Assembly (NCBI RefSeq): GCF_025966695.1
Contig: NZ_JAOEIY010000009.1
Span: forward strand, 48,644-112,643
Origin: Stutzerimonas sp. S1
GTDB lineage: Bacteria; Pseudomonadota; Gammaproteobacteria; Pseudomonadales; Pseudomonadaceae
Direction: 5' to 3'
Length of the DNA stretch: 64,000 nt
Shown here: one piece after another, positions 41,089 to 50,798 of the stretch
How the letters are laid out: the number at the start of each line of letters is the position of its first letter
How positions within the stretch are numbered: the stretch's first letter is position 1
Notes under the pieces: generated by a model
The model's database searches: none
The model's input: only the letters and a program-made list of their open reading frames with translations
What the model was told of the DNA's origin: nothing
Translations under genes and position numbers: made by a program

Positions 41089-41970
41089 TCAACGGCGGCG
41101 AGTTCCGCTGATGCGAACCCAGCCTTCCTTGTCCTCGGTCGGGTCGAGATCGAAGGTGTCCTGGTAGGCGGCGCGCACCTCGTCTGCCTGTTCGGCGAGG
41201 ATGCCCGACAGTGCCAGGCGGCCGCCCGGCTTGACCAGCGCGGTGATGGTCGGCGCCAGCTGCACCAGCGGGCCGGCGAGGATGTTGGCGACCACGACGT
41301 CGACCGGCTGCTGCGGCAGATCAGTCGGTAGGTAGACCGGGAAGCGCGTCGGATCGATACCGTTGCGTCCAGCGTTGTCCTGGGAGGCTTCCAGCGCCTG
41401 AGGGTCGATGTCGGTGCCCAGTGCCGATTCGGCACCGAGCAGCAGGGCGGCGATGCCGAGGATGCCCGAGCCACACCCGAAGTCGAGCACTCGGCAGCCG
41501 GCGAGCTCCTGACCGTCCAGCCACTCCAGGCACAGGGCTGTGGTCGGGTGGGTGCCGGTGCCGAAGGCCAGCCCGGGGTCGAGCAGCAGATTGACCGCGT
41601 CGGGCTCCGGCGCCTCGTGCCAGCTCGGCACAATCCATAGGCGGCGGCCGAAGCGCATCGGCTGGAAATTGTCCATCCAGCTGCGTTCCCAGTCCTGGTC
41701 CTCGATGCGCTCGACTTCATGCACGGGCAGATCGCCACCGCGCAACAGGCTCAGGTGGGCGAGCACGGCGTCGCCATCGGTACCGTCCTCGAACAGGGCG
41801 AGCAGGTGGGTGTGGCTCCACAGGGGAGTGGTGCCCAGGTCCGGTTCAAAGATCGGCTGGTCCTCGGCGTCCATGAAGGTTACCGAGACGGCGCCTAGTT
41901 CCAGCAGCTGGTCTTCCAGGGCTTCGGCCTGATCGGGGGTGATGGCGAGTCGGACTTGCAGCCAGGGCAT
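41089..41970 (-). CDS. prmA: Ribosomal protein L11 methyltransferase
   Basis: Methylates L11 at several amino groups. The 293 residues have an N-terminal substrate-recognition domain ([19 protein letters not shown]) and a Rossmann methyltransferase domain with motif [21 protein letters not shown], and [12 protein letters not shown] (NxLA-type motif). [20 protein letters not shown] is a hallmark of PrmA. Confidence 0.97.
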   Translation of the reverse strand: MPWLQVRLAITPDQAEALEDQLLELGAVSVTFMDAEDQPIFEPDLGTTPLWSHTHLLALFEDGTDGDAVLAHLSLLRGGDLPVHEVERIEDQDWERSWMDNFQPMRFGRRLWIVPSWHEAPEPDAVNLLLDPGLAFGTGTHPTTALCLEWLDGQELAGCRVLDFGCGSGILGIAALLLGAESALGTDIDPQALEASQDNAGRNGIDPTRFPVYLPTDLPQQPVDVVVANILAGPLVQLAPTITALVKPGGRLALSGILAEQADEVRAAYQDTFDLDPTEDKEGWVRISGTRRR

Positions 41971-42155
41971 GGGAAGGCCTCTTTGGAAACGGGCGGGGAA
42001 AAGCGGGCAAGCTTACTGGAGGCTGCGAGATGCGGCCAGCGGCCCTTGTGCAGAGGGAAGCTCGCACAGCGATTTCTCTCAGGAATGCGTCGGGCGAGAC
42101 CGGTATACCGTAGTTCAGGCTGCGCCTTTGTACTTCATATTCGGAGCACAAACGA

Positions 42156-42181
42156 CAGAGGCCGCCCGAAGGCGGCCTCTG
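42156..42181 (-). terminator. Hairpin after accC
   Basis: CAGAGGCCGCC-TTCG-GGCGGCCTCTG on the minus strand: an 11-bp stem with UUCG loop, 22 bases after the accC stop. T-richness behind it is modest (TCGTTTGT). Likely terminator of the aroQ-accB-accC transcript. Confidence 0.75.
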
Positions 42182-42202
42182 CGTGCAGCAGCGAGCCGTG
42201 GC

Positions 42203-43552
42203 TCAGTGCTTGTCCATACCCAGTTTCTTTTCCAGGTAATGGATGTTGACGCCGCCCTTGCAGAAGCCTGCATCGCGCACCAGGTCGCGGTGCAGCGGGG
42301 CGTTGGTCTTGATGCCGTCGACGATCAGCTCGTCCAGGGCATTGCGCATACGACCCATGGCCTCGTCGCGGTTGGCGCCGAAGGTGATCAGCTTGCCGAT
42401 CAGCGAGTCGTAGTGCGGCGGTACCGCGTAACCGTCGTACAGGTGCGAATCGACACGCACGCCGTTGCCGCCCGGGGCATGGAAGTGCTTCACCTTACCT
42501 GGGCTGGGCATGAAGGTGCGCGGGTCTTCGGCGTTGATGCGGCATTCCACGGCGTGGCCGCGAATGACCACATCTTCCTGCTTGATCGACAGCTTCTGAC
42601 CGCCACCGATCAGCAGCATCTCCTTGACGATGTCGATGCCGGTGACCATCTCGGTGACCGGGTGCTCCACCTGTACACGGGTGTTCATCTCGATGAAGTA
42701 GAAGTTGCCGTCTTCATAGAGGAACTCGAACGTGCCGGCGCCGCGGTAGCCGATGTCGATGCAGGCCTGGACGCAGCGGGCCTGGACCTTGCGGCGGGCT
42801 TCTTCGTCGATCAGCGGGGCAGGGGCTTCCTCAATCACCTTCTGGTGGCGGCGTTGCAGCGAGCAGTCGCGGTCACCCAGATGGATGGCGTTGCCCTGGC
42901 CGTCGGCGAGTACCTGGATTTCCACGTGGCGCGGGTTGGTCAGGAATTTCTCGAGGTAGACCATCGAGTTGCCGAAGGCTGCACCTGCTTCGTTGCGGGT
43001 CAGCTTGGCCGAGGCGATCAGGTCCTCTTCCTTGTGCACCACGCGCATGCCGCGACCACCACCGCCGCCGGCGGCCTTGATGATCACCGGGTAGCCGACT
43101 TCACGGGCGATCTTCAGCGCCAGCTGTTCGTCTTCCGGCAGCGGGCCATCGGAGCCCGGTACGGTCGGCACGCCGGCTTTCTTCATGGCGTGCTTGGCCG
43201 ACACCTTGTCACCCATCAGGCGGATCACGTCGGCGGTCGGGCCGATGAAGGTGAAGCCGGATTTCTCCACCTGTTCGGCGAAGTCGGCGTTCTCGGCGAG
43301 GAAGCCGTAGCCGGGGTGAATGCCGTCGGCACCGGTTACCTCGGCGGCGGCGATGATCGCCGGAATGCTCAGGTAGGACTGGGCGGACGAGGCCGGGCCG
43401 ATGCACACGGACTCATCGGCGAGCGACACGTGCATCAGATCGCGGTCGGCGGTCGAATGTACCGCCACGGTCTTGATGCCCAGTTCCTTGCAGGCGCGCA
43501 GGACTCGCAGGGCGATTTCGCCGCGGTTGGCGATCAGTACTTTTTCCAACAT
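42203..43552 (-). CDS. accC: Acetyl-CoA carboxylase, biotin carboxylase subunit
   Basis: Carboxylates biotin on AccB at the start of fatty-acid synthesis. The 449 residues have [24 protein letters not shown]-grasp loop [14 protein letters not shown], and [19 protein letters not shown] and [17 protein letters not shown] signatures. Start at 43552 fits the family; 17 bases separate it from accB. Confidence 0.98.
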   Translation of the reverse strand: MLEKVLIANRGEIALRVLRACKELGIKTVAVHSTADRDLMHVSLADESVCIGPASSAQSYLSIPAIIAAAEVTGADGIHPGYGFLAENADFAEQVEKSGFTFIGPTADVIRLMGDKVSAKHAMKKAGVPTVPGSDGPLPEDEQLALKIAREVGYPVIIKAAGGGGGRGMRVVHKEEDLIASAKLTRNEAGAAFGNSMVYLEKFLTNPRHVEIQVLADGQGNAIHLGDRDCSLQRRHQKVIEEAPAPLIDEEARRKVQARCVQACIDIGYRGAGTFEFLYEDGNFYFIEMNTRVQVEHPVTEMVTGIDIVKEMLLIGGGQKLSIKQEDVVIRGHAVECRINAEDPRTFMPSPGKVKHFHAPGGNGVRVDSHLYDGYAVPPHYDSLIGKLITFGANRDEAMGRMRNALDELIVDGIKTNAPLHRDLVRDAGFCKGGVNIHYLEKKLGMDKH

Positions 43553-43569
43553 CGCAGGCTCTCCGCGGT

Positions 43570-44028
43570 TCAAACGATGGTGAACAGCGGCTGGTCGTAT
43601 TCGACCGGCTGACCATTCTCCACCAGGATGGATTCGATGGTGCCGCCGATTTCAGCCTCGATGTGGTTCATCATCTTCATGGCTTCGACGATGCAGAGGA
43701 TGTCGCCTTTCTTGACGGTCTGGCCGACTTCGACGAACGCCTTGGCTTCCGGCGAGGAGGCGCGGTAGAAGGTGCCGACCATCGGCGAGCGGACCACGTT
43801 GCCGTTCAGCTTTGGCGCGGCCGGAGCGGCGTCGGCAGCCGGAGCGGCAGCAGCTGCTGGGGCCGGCGCTGGAGCGGCAGGTGCGTGTGCATAGATCGGC
43901 TGTTGCATCGCCACCTGCTTGCTGTGACGGCTGATGCGAACCGATTCTTCACCCTCGTGGATCTCCAGTTCGTCGATACCGGACTCTTCCAGCAGTTCGA
44001 TCAGCTTTTTGACTTTGCGAATATCCAT
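43570..44028 (-). CDS. accB: Acetyl-CoA carboxylase, biotin carboxyl carrier protein
   Basis: The 152-residue carrier has an N-terminal helix ([20 protein letters not shown]), a flexible Ala/Pro-rich linker (about 48-72) and a C-terminal biotinyl domain with the biotin Lys118 in EAMKMMN. Start at 44028; the nine-codon upstream extension lacks family similarity. Operon aroQ-accB-accC. Confidence 0.98.
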   Translation of the reverse strand: MDIRKVKKLIELLEESGIDELEIHEGEESVRISRHSKQVAMQQPIYAHAPAAPAPAPAAAAAPAADAAPAAPKLNGNVVRSPMVGTFYRASSPEAKAFVEVGQTVKKGDILCIVEAMKMMNHIEAEIGGTIESILVENGQPVEYDQPLFTIV

Positions 44029-44103
44029 GAAGCATTGACTCCCAAGTAAGTTCAAAGGGCATTGCTGCGCGCTTCTTCGAGGTCCGGCGTGTGCACAGGC
44101 CTG

Positions 44104-44547
44104 TCAGACAGCGGCGAGTTGTTCCAGGGCAGCCTCCAATGCCAGTCGATAACCGCTGGCGCCAAGGCCGCAGATCACACCTACCGCTACGTCGGAGAAG
44201 TAGGAGTGATGGCGGAAAGGCTCACGTTTGTGCACGTTGGACAGGTGCACTTCGATGAATGGGATGCTCACGGCCAGCAATGCGTCACGTAACGCGACGC
44301 TGGTATGGGTGAAGGCCGCCGGATTGATCAGAATGAAATCGACGCCTTCGCTGCGCGCGGCATGGATACGCTCAATCAGCTCGTACTCGGCGTTCGATTG
44401 CAGATGCATCAGGTGGTGGCCTGCTTCACGCGCACGCTGCTCCAGATCCTGATTGATCTGCGCCAGCGTCACTGCGCCGTAGACGCCGGGTTCGCGTGTG
44501 CCGAGCAGGTTGAGGTTAGGGCCGTGGAGTACCAGAAGCGTGGCCAT
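44104..44547 (-). CDS. aroQ: Type II 3-dehydroquinate dehydratase
   Basis: Third shikimate step. The 147 residues start [20 protein letters not shown] with catalytic Arg18 and Tyr23, then [16 protein letters not shown] and the [19 protein letters not shown] loop. AAGGA lies 7 bases before the ATG at 44547; an ATG two codons earlier is less well placed. It leads the accBC operon, as in PAO1. Confidence 0.97.
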   Translation of the reverse strand: MATLLVLHGPNLNLLGTREPGVYGAVTLAQINQDLEQRAREAGHHLMHLQSNAEYELIERIHAARSEGVDFILINPAAFTHTSVALRDALLAVSIPFIEVHLSNVHKREPFRHHSYFSDVAVGVICGLGASGYRLALEAALEQLAAV

Positions 44548-44699
44548 GGGCATTCCTTGTTTTTCTAATGACTGGCGGTGACATCGTGGTGGGCTGCCAG
44601 AAGGGGAAAAACTATGCCCGAAGCAAGCCATGACTGTCCAGTCATGTGTCGATCGCGGTAAATGGCCGCATTATGACTGGAGATTGCCGCAAGGACGTC

Positions 44700-46475
44700 C
44701 TACAGCAACTGCTTGGCGCGATCCAGACGCTCGCCGAAGTCGCGCGCATCCAGTTCGCCGACGACGCGGACTTCGGTGATCTCTTCGCCGGTCCGATCGA
44801 AGAACAGGATCGCCGGCGGACCGAACAGTTGATAACGGTCGAGCAAAGCCCGCTGTGCCGCGTTGCTGTCGGTGATGTCGAAGCGGATCAGGCGATAATC
44901 ACCCAAGCGGGGAGCAATCTGAGGATGGGCAAATACTTCTCGCTCGATAACCTTGCAGCTGATGCACCAGTCAGCATACCAGTCCAGTATCAATGGCTGA
45001 CCGGCGGCGCGGGCTGCCGCCAGTTGCGAGTCGAGCTCGGCGGGCGTGGAGATGGTTTGCCAGCCTTCGGTCGCTATGCGGCCTTCCGGTGCGCCGCTGG
45101 CTTGCGGTAGCGGTCGTAGCGGGTCGGAGCCGCCCTGCAGTGCACCGATCCATGCGGCCAGTGCATACACCAGCAGCGCTAGCCCCAACAATTGACCGAG
45201 TTTCTGCCTTGGCGTCTTGCTGGTCAGTTCCAGCGTGCCGAGGAACAGTGCCGTCCCCGCTGCAAGCAACCCCCACAGGGCCAGGGCCAGAGGGCCTGGC
45301 AGTACGCGTTCGAGCATCCATACCGCGACGGCCAGCAGCAGTACGCCGAAGGTGTTGCGCACGCCGACCATCCAGGGGCCGCTCTTGGGTAGCAGCGCAC
45401 CGCCACCGGTGGCGAACAGCACCAGCGGGGCGCCCATCCCGAGGCCCAGGGCAAACAGTTTCAGACCACCGCCCAGGGCATCACCGCTGGCGCTGATATA
45501 GAGCAGTGCGCCAGCCAGCGGTGCGGAAACGCATGGCGATACCAGAAGGCTCGAGATTGCACCCAGTAGCGCCGCTCCGGTAAAGGAGCCACCCCGAGCA
45601 TTGCCGGCGAGACGGTCGAGACGCCCGGCTAGCGCCTGGGGCAGCCGCAGCTCGAACAGGCCGAACATGGCCAGGGCGAAGGCGACGAAAAATAGCGCGA
45701 AAGGAATCAGGATCCACGGTGACTGCAGGCGCGCCTGCAGATTCAGTTCGGCGCCAAACACGCCCATCAGTGCGCCGAGTACGGCGAAACCGCCCGCCAT
45801 CGGCAAGACATAGGCCAGCGCCAGCAGGAAACTGCGCAGGCCGCCTGTCTGGCCGCGCAGTACCACTCCGGAGAGGATCGGCAGCATCGGCAGCACGCAG
45901 GGGGTGAAGGTCAGACCCAGCCCGGCAAGGAAGAACAGCCCGATCGCCCGCCAGGACAGGCTGGTCTCGGAATCCGGACCTGTTGCGGCCGGAGCGGAGA
46001 CGCTGGCCGCGGCGCGATCGCCGATAGTCAGGCTCTCGGTTTCCGGCGGGTAGCACAGGCCCTTGTCTGCGCAGCCCTGATAGGAGACTTGCAGAGTGAA
46101 TGGCTGCTGCTTGGGATTGCTGACCGGCAGCTCGACATCCAGCACGCCGTAATAGACTTCCACTTCGCCGAAATAATCGTCGGTCTTCTGTTCGCCGGCG
46201 GGCAGCTGCGGCTCGCCGATGCTGACGCCGGGCTGCTGAGTTTTGAACTCGAAGCGATGGCGGTAGAGGTAGTAGCCTTCAGCGGCAACGAAGCGCAGCT
46301 TCACCTGAGTCGGAGTGCTGCCGACCAGGCTCAGGCGAAATGCTTCGCGTACCGGCAGAAAGTCCGCGCTGTTGTTGAGTGGCGCGCCGAGTGTGGGGTT
46401 CGGTTTGCTGTCGAACAAACCGGCGCTGGCAGGCAGTACGGCGAGGAGAAGAAGCAGACTCAGCAGGCGACGCAT
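44700..46475 (-). CDS. dsbD: Thiol:disulfide interchange protein DsbD
   Basis: Carries electrons from cytoplasmic thioredoxin to the periplasm. The 591 residues have a signal peptide (MRRLLSLLLLLAVLPASA), an N-terminal periplasmic domain with Cys pair (SYQGCADKGLCYPPE), eight membrane helices with the conserved FTPCVLPMLPIL and VSPCVSAPLAGAL cysteines, and a C-terminal thioredoxin domain with WYADWCISCK. All three redox Cys pairs are present, so the relay looks intact. Confidence 0.97.
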   Translation of the reverse strand: MRRLLSLLLLLAVLPASAGLFDSKPNPTLGAPLNNSADFLPVREAFRLSLVGSTPTQVKLRFVAAEGYYLYRHRFEFKTQQPGVSIGEPQLPAGEQKTDDYFGEVEVYYGVLDVELPVSNPKQQPFTLQVSYQGCADKGLCYPPETESLTIGDRAAASVSAPAATGPDSETSLSWRAIGLFFLAGLGLTFTPCVLPMLPILSGVVLRGQTGGLRSFLLALAYVLPMAGGFAVLGALMGVFGAELNLQARLQSPWILIPFALFFVAFALAMFGLFELRLPQALAGRLDRLAGNARGGSFTGAALLGAISSLLVSPCVSAPLAGALLYISASGDALGGGLKLFALGLGMGAPLVLFATGGGALLPKSGPWMVGVRNTFGVLLLAVAVWMLERVLPGPLALALWGLLAAGTALFLGTLELTSKTPRQKLGQLLGLALLVYALAAWIGALQGGSDPLRPLPQASGAPEGRIATEGWQTISTPAELDSQLAAARAAGQPLILDWYADWCISCKVIEREVFAHPQIAPRLGDYRLIRFDITDSNAAQRALLDRYQLFGPPAILFFDRTGEEITEVRVVGELDARDFGERLDRAKQLL

Positions 46476-46535
46476 GGCGACCTCACTTAAAGCAATGGCG
46501 GCATGATAACCAAGCTGGTCGTGTGCTGCTCGTGC

Positions 46536-46869
46536 TCAACTGTCACCCTGAGAGTCGGCGCGCAACCAGATGAAGCCATCCTGCTCGACTCCCTGCAGCG
46601 AACGCAGCGACTGCCCGCTGCAGGGGCCTGCCACGCATTCTCCAGATTCGATTAGAAACAGCGCGCCGTGGGTGGCGCATTGCAGCAGACTGCCGCTGGT
46701 GTCGAGAAACTGGTCCGGCAGCCATTCCAGAGCGATGCCGCGATGCGGGCAGCGGTTTTCATACAGGTACAGCGCGCCGTCGCGGCGCACCGCCAGTACC
46801 TGCAGTTGCTGCAGGGTGAAGCCTCGACTCTGGCCTTCGGCCAGTTCGTTCGACGCACATAAACGGATC
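46536..46869 (-). CDS. Small Rieske [2Fe-2S] ferredoxin-like protein (start 46871)
   Basis: The 111-residue protein is one Rieske domain: CPHRGIALEW gives the first Cys-x-His pair, and CATHGALFLIESGECV the second Cys-x2-His pair; WLPDQFLDTSG lies between. No signal peptide is seen, so it is cytoplasmic, possibly a ferredoxin for an oxygenase or in nitrite-reductase-small-subunit style. The ATG spans 46871-46869 and overlaps, on the opposite strand, an ATG of the long phuU frame. Partner unknown. Confidence 0.85.
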
Positions 46870-46992
46870 ATGGCTACTCCTCCTTCGGCCGACGATTATT
46901 ACGCAGTTGCAGCGATTGCGCCGGGGCAGGGCTGGCGGCGACGCGGCCCCGCTCTTATCCTTCTTCGCTCTTTTCCTCTGGCGAGCCATTCG

Positions 46993-48030
46993 ATGGGGCC
47001 CGTTCTTCCCGTGCGTGTGCTGTTCCTGCTACTCGGCCTGCTGCTGCTGATGGTGCTGTGGCTCTCGCTGGCGTTGGGACCGGTGAGCCTGCCTTTGGGC
47101 GATACGCTGAGGGCGACGCTGGGCCTGCTGGGCCTGTGGCCGGCGGATCCCGGGTCGGGCCAGGCCGAGCTGATCGTCGGACAGCTTCGGTTGCCGCGCG
47201 TCTTGCTGGGGCTGGCCGTGGGCGCGGTGCTCGCGCTGTCCGGGGTGGCCATGCAAGGGCTTTTTCGCAATCCACTGGCCGATCCAGGACTCATCGGCGT
47301 GTCCAGTGGCGCCGCGCTGGGGGCGGCCTTCGCCATCGTTGGTGGTGCGCTGTTGGGCGGGCTGCCGGCCGTGCTCGAACCGTACCTGTTGTCCTTATGC
47401 GCCTTTGCTGGCGGCCTGGGCGTCACTGCGCTGGTGTACCGCCTGGGCCGACGAGAGGGACAGGCGCAGGTCCCGACCATGTTGCTCGCCGGGATTGCGT
47501 TGACCGCACTCGCCGGTGCGCTGATCGGTCTATTTACCTACTTCGCCGACGACACCACACTGCGCACGCTGACCTTCTGGAACTTGGGTAGCTTGAGTGG
47601 TGCGGGCTATGACCGGTTGTGGCCGTTGCTGCTGGTGACCTTTGTTGTCGTGCTGTGGTTGCCGACACGCGCCAGCGCGCTGAACGCGCTGCTGCTCGGC
47701 GAGTCCGAGGCGCGTCATCTGGGGTTCGATGTCGAACGGCTCAAGCGCGAGCTGGTGCTCTGTACCGCTCTGGGCGTCGGCGCGGCGGTGGCGGCCGCCG
47801 GGATGATCGGCTTCATCGGGCTGGTGGTACCGCACCTGATCCGTCTGCTGGTCGGCCCGGATCATCGCATCGTACTGCCCGCATCAGCCTTGGCGGGCGC
47901 CAGCCTGTTACTGCTGGCTGATCTGGTCGCGCGCTTGCTGCTGCAGCCGGCGGAGCTGCCAATCGGCATCGTCACGGCGCTGCTCGGCGCGCCATTCTTT
48001 CTATATCTATTGCTACGTGGACGTGCCTGA
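46993..48030 (+). CDS. phuU: Heme/iron ABC transporter permease (PhuU/HmuU type)
   Basis: The 345-residue FecCD-family permease has about ten helices, with [42 protein letters not shown], and [23 protein letters not shown] signatures. The ATG at 46993 gives normal family length; an in-frame ATG at 46870 would add 41 residues of unconvincing sequence and clash with the divergent Rieske start. The phuU-phuV-phuW-prrF-cbpA order matches the PAO1 heme locus, but no phuR, phuS or phuT lies upstream. Confidence 0.85.
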   Translation: MGPVLPVRVLFLLLGLLLLMVLWLSLALGPVSLPLGDTLRATLGLLGLWPADPGSGQAELIVGQLRLPRVLLGLAVGAVLALSGVAMQGLFRNPLADPGLIGVSSGAALGAAFAIVGGALLGGLPAVLEPYLLSLCAFAGGLGVTALVYRLGRREGQAQVPTMLLAGIALTALAGALIGLFTYFADDTTLRTLTFWNLGSLSGAGYDRLWPLLLVTFVVVLWLPTRASALNALLLGESEARHLGFDVERLKRELVLCTALGVGAAVAAAGMIGFIGLVVPHLIRLLVGPDHRIVLPASALAGASLLLLADLVARLLLQPAELPIGIVTALLGAPFFLYLLLRGRA

Positions 48031-48797
48031 TGCTGTCGGCCGAGGGGCTTGTTGTTCGCCGGGGCGGCCGATTAGTGTTGCAGAACATCGATCTGCAGGT
48101 GCCGCGGGGTCATGTATTCGGTGTGCTCGGGCCCAATGGTGCCGGTAAGAGCAGTCTGCTCAGTGCGCTGAGTGGTGAGTTGGCGCCGGCCAGCGGGCAG
48201 GTGCTGCTGCACGGCCGGCGGATGGCGAGCTGGGGCGCACGGGAACGAGCCCGCAGCCTGGCGGTGTTGCCGCAAACCTCGACATTGAGTTTCGCCTTTC
48301 GTGTGGATGAAGTGGTGGCGATGGGGCGCTTGCCTCATGACAGCGGTCGCGAGGCGGATGAGCGGATCATCACCGAGGCGCTGACTGCAGCCGACGCTTT
48401 ACATCTGCGGCTGCGCACTTATCTGGAACTCTCGGGCGGCGAGCGTCAGCGGGTCCATCTGGCGCGGGTGTTGACGCAGTTGTGGCCGGGCCGTGAAGGG
48501 CAGGTGCTGCTGCTTGACGAGCCGACGTCCATGCTCGATCCGGCGCATCAACACGCCATCCTCCAGGTGCTCAGAGACTTCGCTGAGCGGGGTGGTGCTG
48601 TGCTGGTGATCCTGCATGACCTCAATCTGGCGGCGCGCTATTGTGACCGTCTGCTGCTGCTTGCGGACGGAATCGCCCAGGCGAATGGCACGCCGCAGGA
48701 GGTGTTGCAGGCTGACCTGCTGCGTGCGGTGTTTGGACTGGAGGTGCTGGTACAGCGTCATCCCGAGCGCAACCATCCGCTGATCATTGCCCGTTGA
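48030..48797 (+). CDS. phuV: Heme ABC transporter ATP-binding protein (PhuV/HmuV type)
   Basis: The 255-residue ATPase has Walker [10 protein letters not shown] (about 34-42), Q-loop VLPQTS, signature [15 protein letters not shown], Walker [13 protein letters not shown] and H-loop [25 protein letters not shown] is typical of HmuV. It overlaps phuU by one base (TGATG). It pairs with PhuU to import heme after hand-over by a periplasmic binding protein that is not encoded here. Confidence 0.92.
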   Translation: MLSAEGLVVRRGGRLVLQNIDLQVPRGHVFGVLGPNGAGKSSLLSALSGELAPASGQVLLHGRRMASWGARERARSLAVLPQTSTLSFAFRVDEVVAMGRLPHDSGREADERIITEALTAADALHLRLRTYLELSGGERQRVHLARVLTQLWPGREGQVLLLDEPTSMLDPAHQHAILQVLRDFAERGGAVLVILHDLNLAARYCDRLLLLADGIAQANGTPQEVLQADLLRAVFGLEVLVQRHPERNHPLIIAR

Positions 48798-48806
48798 GGA
48801 GTCGCC

Positions 48807-49685
48807 GTGCGCATTCTCTTGCCGTTGATACTGTTGCTGTCAGCCTGCTCTTCGTTACCGCCGCTGCCTGAATGGCAAAGTCCAGAAGGGCGCGAGCATG
48901 CTGATCTCGGTGCGATCGTCGACCTGCGCAGCGGCGAACGGCTGACGGCCGAACAGCTGGTCGAGCAGCTTGCCAGCGCGGACTATCTGCTGGTCGGCGA
49001 GCGTCATGACAATCCCGACCACCATCTGCTGCAGCAATGGTTGTTGCAGGCACTGGTGACGCGTCGCGCGCAGGGCAGCCTGCTGCTCGAGATGCTGACG
49101 CCCGATCAGCAGCGCGCGGTGGGCCAAGCGCAGGAAAGCATTCGTCTTGGGCAGCCTCCGCAGGACCTGCCGGGCGCCTTGGCATGGCAACGCGGCTGGC
49201 CATGGGAGCTATACGGCCCTCTGATCGAATACGCTTTGGCGCAGCCTTACCCGGTCATGCATGCGAACCTGGCGAGCAAGGAGGTTTCGGCGATCTATCA
49301 GCGGGTCCCGCAGTTGAGCGGGGCCGTATCCGGCCGCGCCGACGTTGGCGATGCCTTGCGCGCGCAGATTGTCGAGTCCCACTGCGGCATGCTGCCCGAT
49401 TCGCAGTTGCCCGCCATGTTGGCAGTGCAGCAGCAGCGTGATCGGCGCATGGCTGAGCGCCTGCAGGCAGCACCTGTGCCGACGATGCTGCTTGCCGGCG
49501 CGTTTCATGTGCGTCGCGACCTCGGGGTGCCGTTACACCTGCTCGATCTGGCAGCGCCAGGGGCGTCGCGCGTGTTGATTCTTGCCGAGGTGGGCGACCC
49601 GGTAACGCTGCAGCAGGCTGACTTCGTCTGGTTCACACCCGGGCAGCTGGCCCAGGATTACTGCGAGCAGCTGCGCAGGCGCTGA
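48807..49685 (+). CDS. phuW: ChaN-family lipoprotein (PhuW)
   Basis: The 292-residue protein starts at GTG 48807, with GAGGA just upstream, and has a lipoprotein signal (MRILLPLILLLSACSS; lipobox LSAC). The rest fits the ChaN/DUF399 family of heme-binding lipoproteins: YLLVGERHDNPDHH, LLEMLTPDQQRAV, ANLASKEVSAIYQ and LLAGAFHVRRDLGVP. The family binds heme or iron in the periplasm; I infer a role in heme handling from its place after phuUV. It might partly stand in for a missing binding protein. Confidence 0.85.
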   Translation: MRILLPLILLLSACSSLPPLPEWQSPEGREHADLGAIVDLRSGERLTAEQLVEQLASADYLLVGERHDNPDHHLLQQWLLQALVTRRAQGSLLLEMLTPDQQRAVGQAQESIRLGQPPQDLPGALAWQRGWPWELYGPLIEYALAQPYPVMHANLASKEVSAIYQRVPQLSGAVSGRADVGDALRAQIVESHCGMLPDSQLPAMLAVQQQRDRRMAERLQAAPVPTMLLAGAFHVRRDLGVPLHLLDLAAPGASRVLILAEVGDPVTLQQADFVWFTPGQLAQDYCEQLRRR

Positions 49686-49713
49686 CAACCTGGCGTGGTG
49701 CATTTGCGCAGGG

Positions 49714-49826
49714 CAAAAAAAAGACCCGACAGAGTCGGGTCTAAAAACCGTGATTAGCCTGATGAGGAGATAACCTGAAAGTCCGACTGCCTGGGCCTTC
49801 AGTTACCGGCTGATCTCGCGACCAGT
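49714..49826 (-). ncRNA. prrF: PrrF iron-responsive sRNA
   Basis: Fur-repressed sRNA that blocks translation of iron-using enzymes in low iron (functional analogue of RyhB). Read on the minus strand from about 49826 it starts ACTGGTCGCGAGATCAGCCG, carries the conserved antisense core (GGCCCAGGCAGTCGGACTTT, about 49796-49777, and the following TCAGGTTATCTCCTCATCAG), and ends in the terminator hairpin AGACCCGAC-TCT-GTCGGGTCT with a long T run (49715-49742). The sequence matches P. aeruginosa PrrF as I recall it. Only one copy is present, against a tandem pair in P. aeruginosa. Confidence 0.95.
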
Positions 49827-49829
49827 TGA

Positions 49830-49848
49830 GATAATAATAACTATTCTC
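49830..49848. promoter_or_regulatory. Fur box of prrF
   Basis: GATAATAATAACTATTCTC matches 15 of 19 positions of the GATAATGATAATCATTATC consensus and sits just upstream of the sRNA 5' end, overlapping the likely promoter, so Fur-Fe would shut transcription. Confidence 0.88.
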
Positions 49849-49897
49849 ATTTCCAAGTCAACAGTCCTTCCGATTTTTTTTCGGCCGTGGTCTTGTT

Positions 49898-50695
49898 TCA
49901 GGCCGGGACCGCAAGGCGAAGCTGAGTGACTTCCTTGTTCAGCAGGTCGATACGGCGCGCCATGCTCTCGATCAGGCTGTGGGCGATGCGTGGATTGCTT
50001 TGAGTCAGGCCGAGGAACTGTTCCTTGGGGATGACCATGACCGTGCATGGCTCGCTGGCGACGACAGTTGCGCTGCGTTTTTCCCGCGTGAAGACCGCCA
50101 TTGCGCCGAAAATCTCGTCTTTCTGCACGTCTCCGACTTTCTGTCCGTCGACACGGGCCTCGGCGCGGCCGTCGACGATGATGAACACGTTGTCTGCTTC
50201 ATCGCCCTGGTGAATCAGTTCGTCCCCGGCGGCGAAATGCTTGAACCCAGTAGCAGGCCGAATATCCGGCTGCTTGAGGCGTGCCAGGGCGTCGGAGAGC
50301 AGGGCGGTATGGCCGATGAGGTACTGGATGAATAGTTCCTGGCGTCGGCCATCGGCGTGGATATGGGCCAGCACCTCGCTGCGCGCGTAGGGGGTCAGCC
50401 TGATCGGCTCATCGCTGCAGTAGCGGCAAGGCGGCAGGTCGCTGCCCTGGCGTAGTCCAAGGAGGTCGCCTTCCTGCAGATAGAACAGCGGCTTGTCATC
50501 GATCGACGCATGCAGCAAGCCGCTTTCGATGAGAAACAGTTGCTCTTCGGCAAGCGCGCTGCTGAGGTCGTCGGTGTGGCTGTACTCGATATCCGGCCCG
50601 CATGGCGACAGGCCCTCGAGCAGCTGGGGTGGAATGCCCTGCAAGCGGTTGATCAGACGATCGGCATAGGCCGGTTGCTCCCCGAGTAGATACAT
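49898..50695 (-). CDS. cbpA: Cyclic-nucleotide-binding domain protein (CbpA-like)
   Basis: The 265-residue protein has a cAMP-binding fold in its second half: HFAAGDELIHQGDEADNVFIIVDGRAEA and the phosphate-binding-cassette region DEIFGAMAVFTREKRSATVVA with Arg-Ser-Ala. The first half is a second, diverged domain of similar plan with a CRYC pair. No HTH is seen, so it is not a Crp-type regulator. The ATG at 50695 is preceded by AAGGA; a TTG nine codons upstream is the longer option. A cAMP-binding protein is found beside prrF in PAO1 as well. Confidence 0.85.
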   Translation of the reverse strand: MYLLGEQPAYADRLINRLQGIPPQLLEGLSPCGPDIEYSHTDDLSSALAEEQLFLIESGLLHASIDDKPLFYLQEGDLLGLRQGSDLPPCRYCSDEPIRLTPYARSEVLAHIHADGRRQELFIQYLIGHTALLSDALARLKQPDIRPATGFKHFAAGDELIHQGDEADNVFIIVDGRAEARVDGQKVGDVQKDEIFGAMAVFTREKRSATVVASEPCTVMVIPKEQFLGLTQSNPRIAHSLIESMARRIDLLNKEVTQLRLAVPA

Positions 50696-50798
50696 GTCGG
50701 TAATCCTTGAACGAACGGGCAAATCGATGACTGGGCCGGTTCGCGCACAATAGGCATGGGCTCGGAGGGAGTAAATCCTGTGCAGCGGAGGTTGTGAG

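Noticed and set aside
46872..46993. Possible Fur box between the Rieske gene and phuU (near GATTATTACGCAG)
   Set aside because: Too few matches to the 19-base consensus, in contrast to the clear prrF box.
49686..49898. Second prrF copy or antisense RNA
   Set aside because: The space holds only one conserved core, one Fur box and one terminator.
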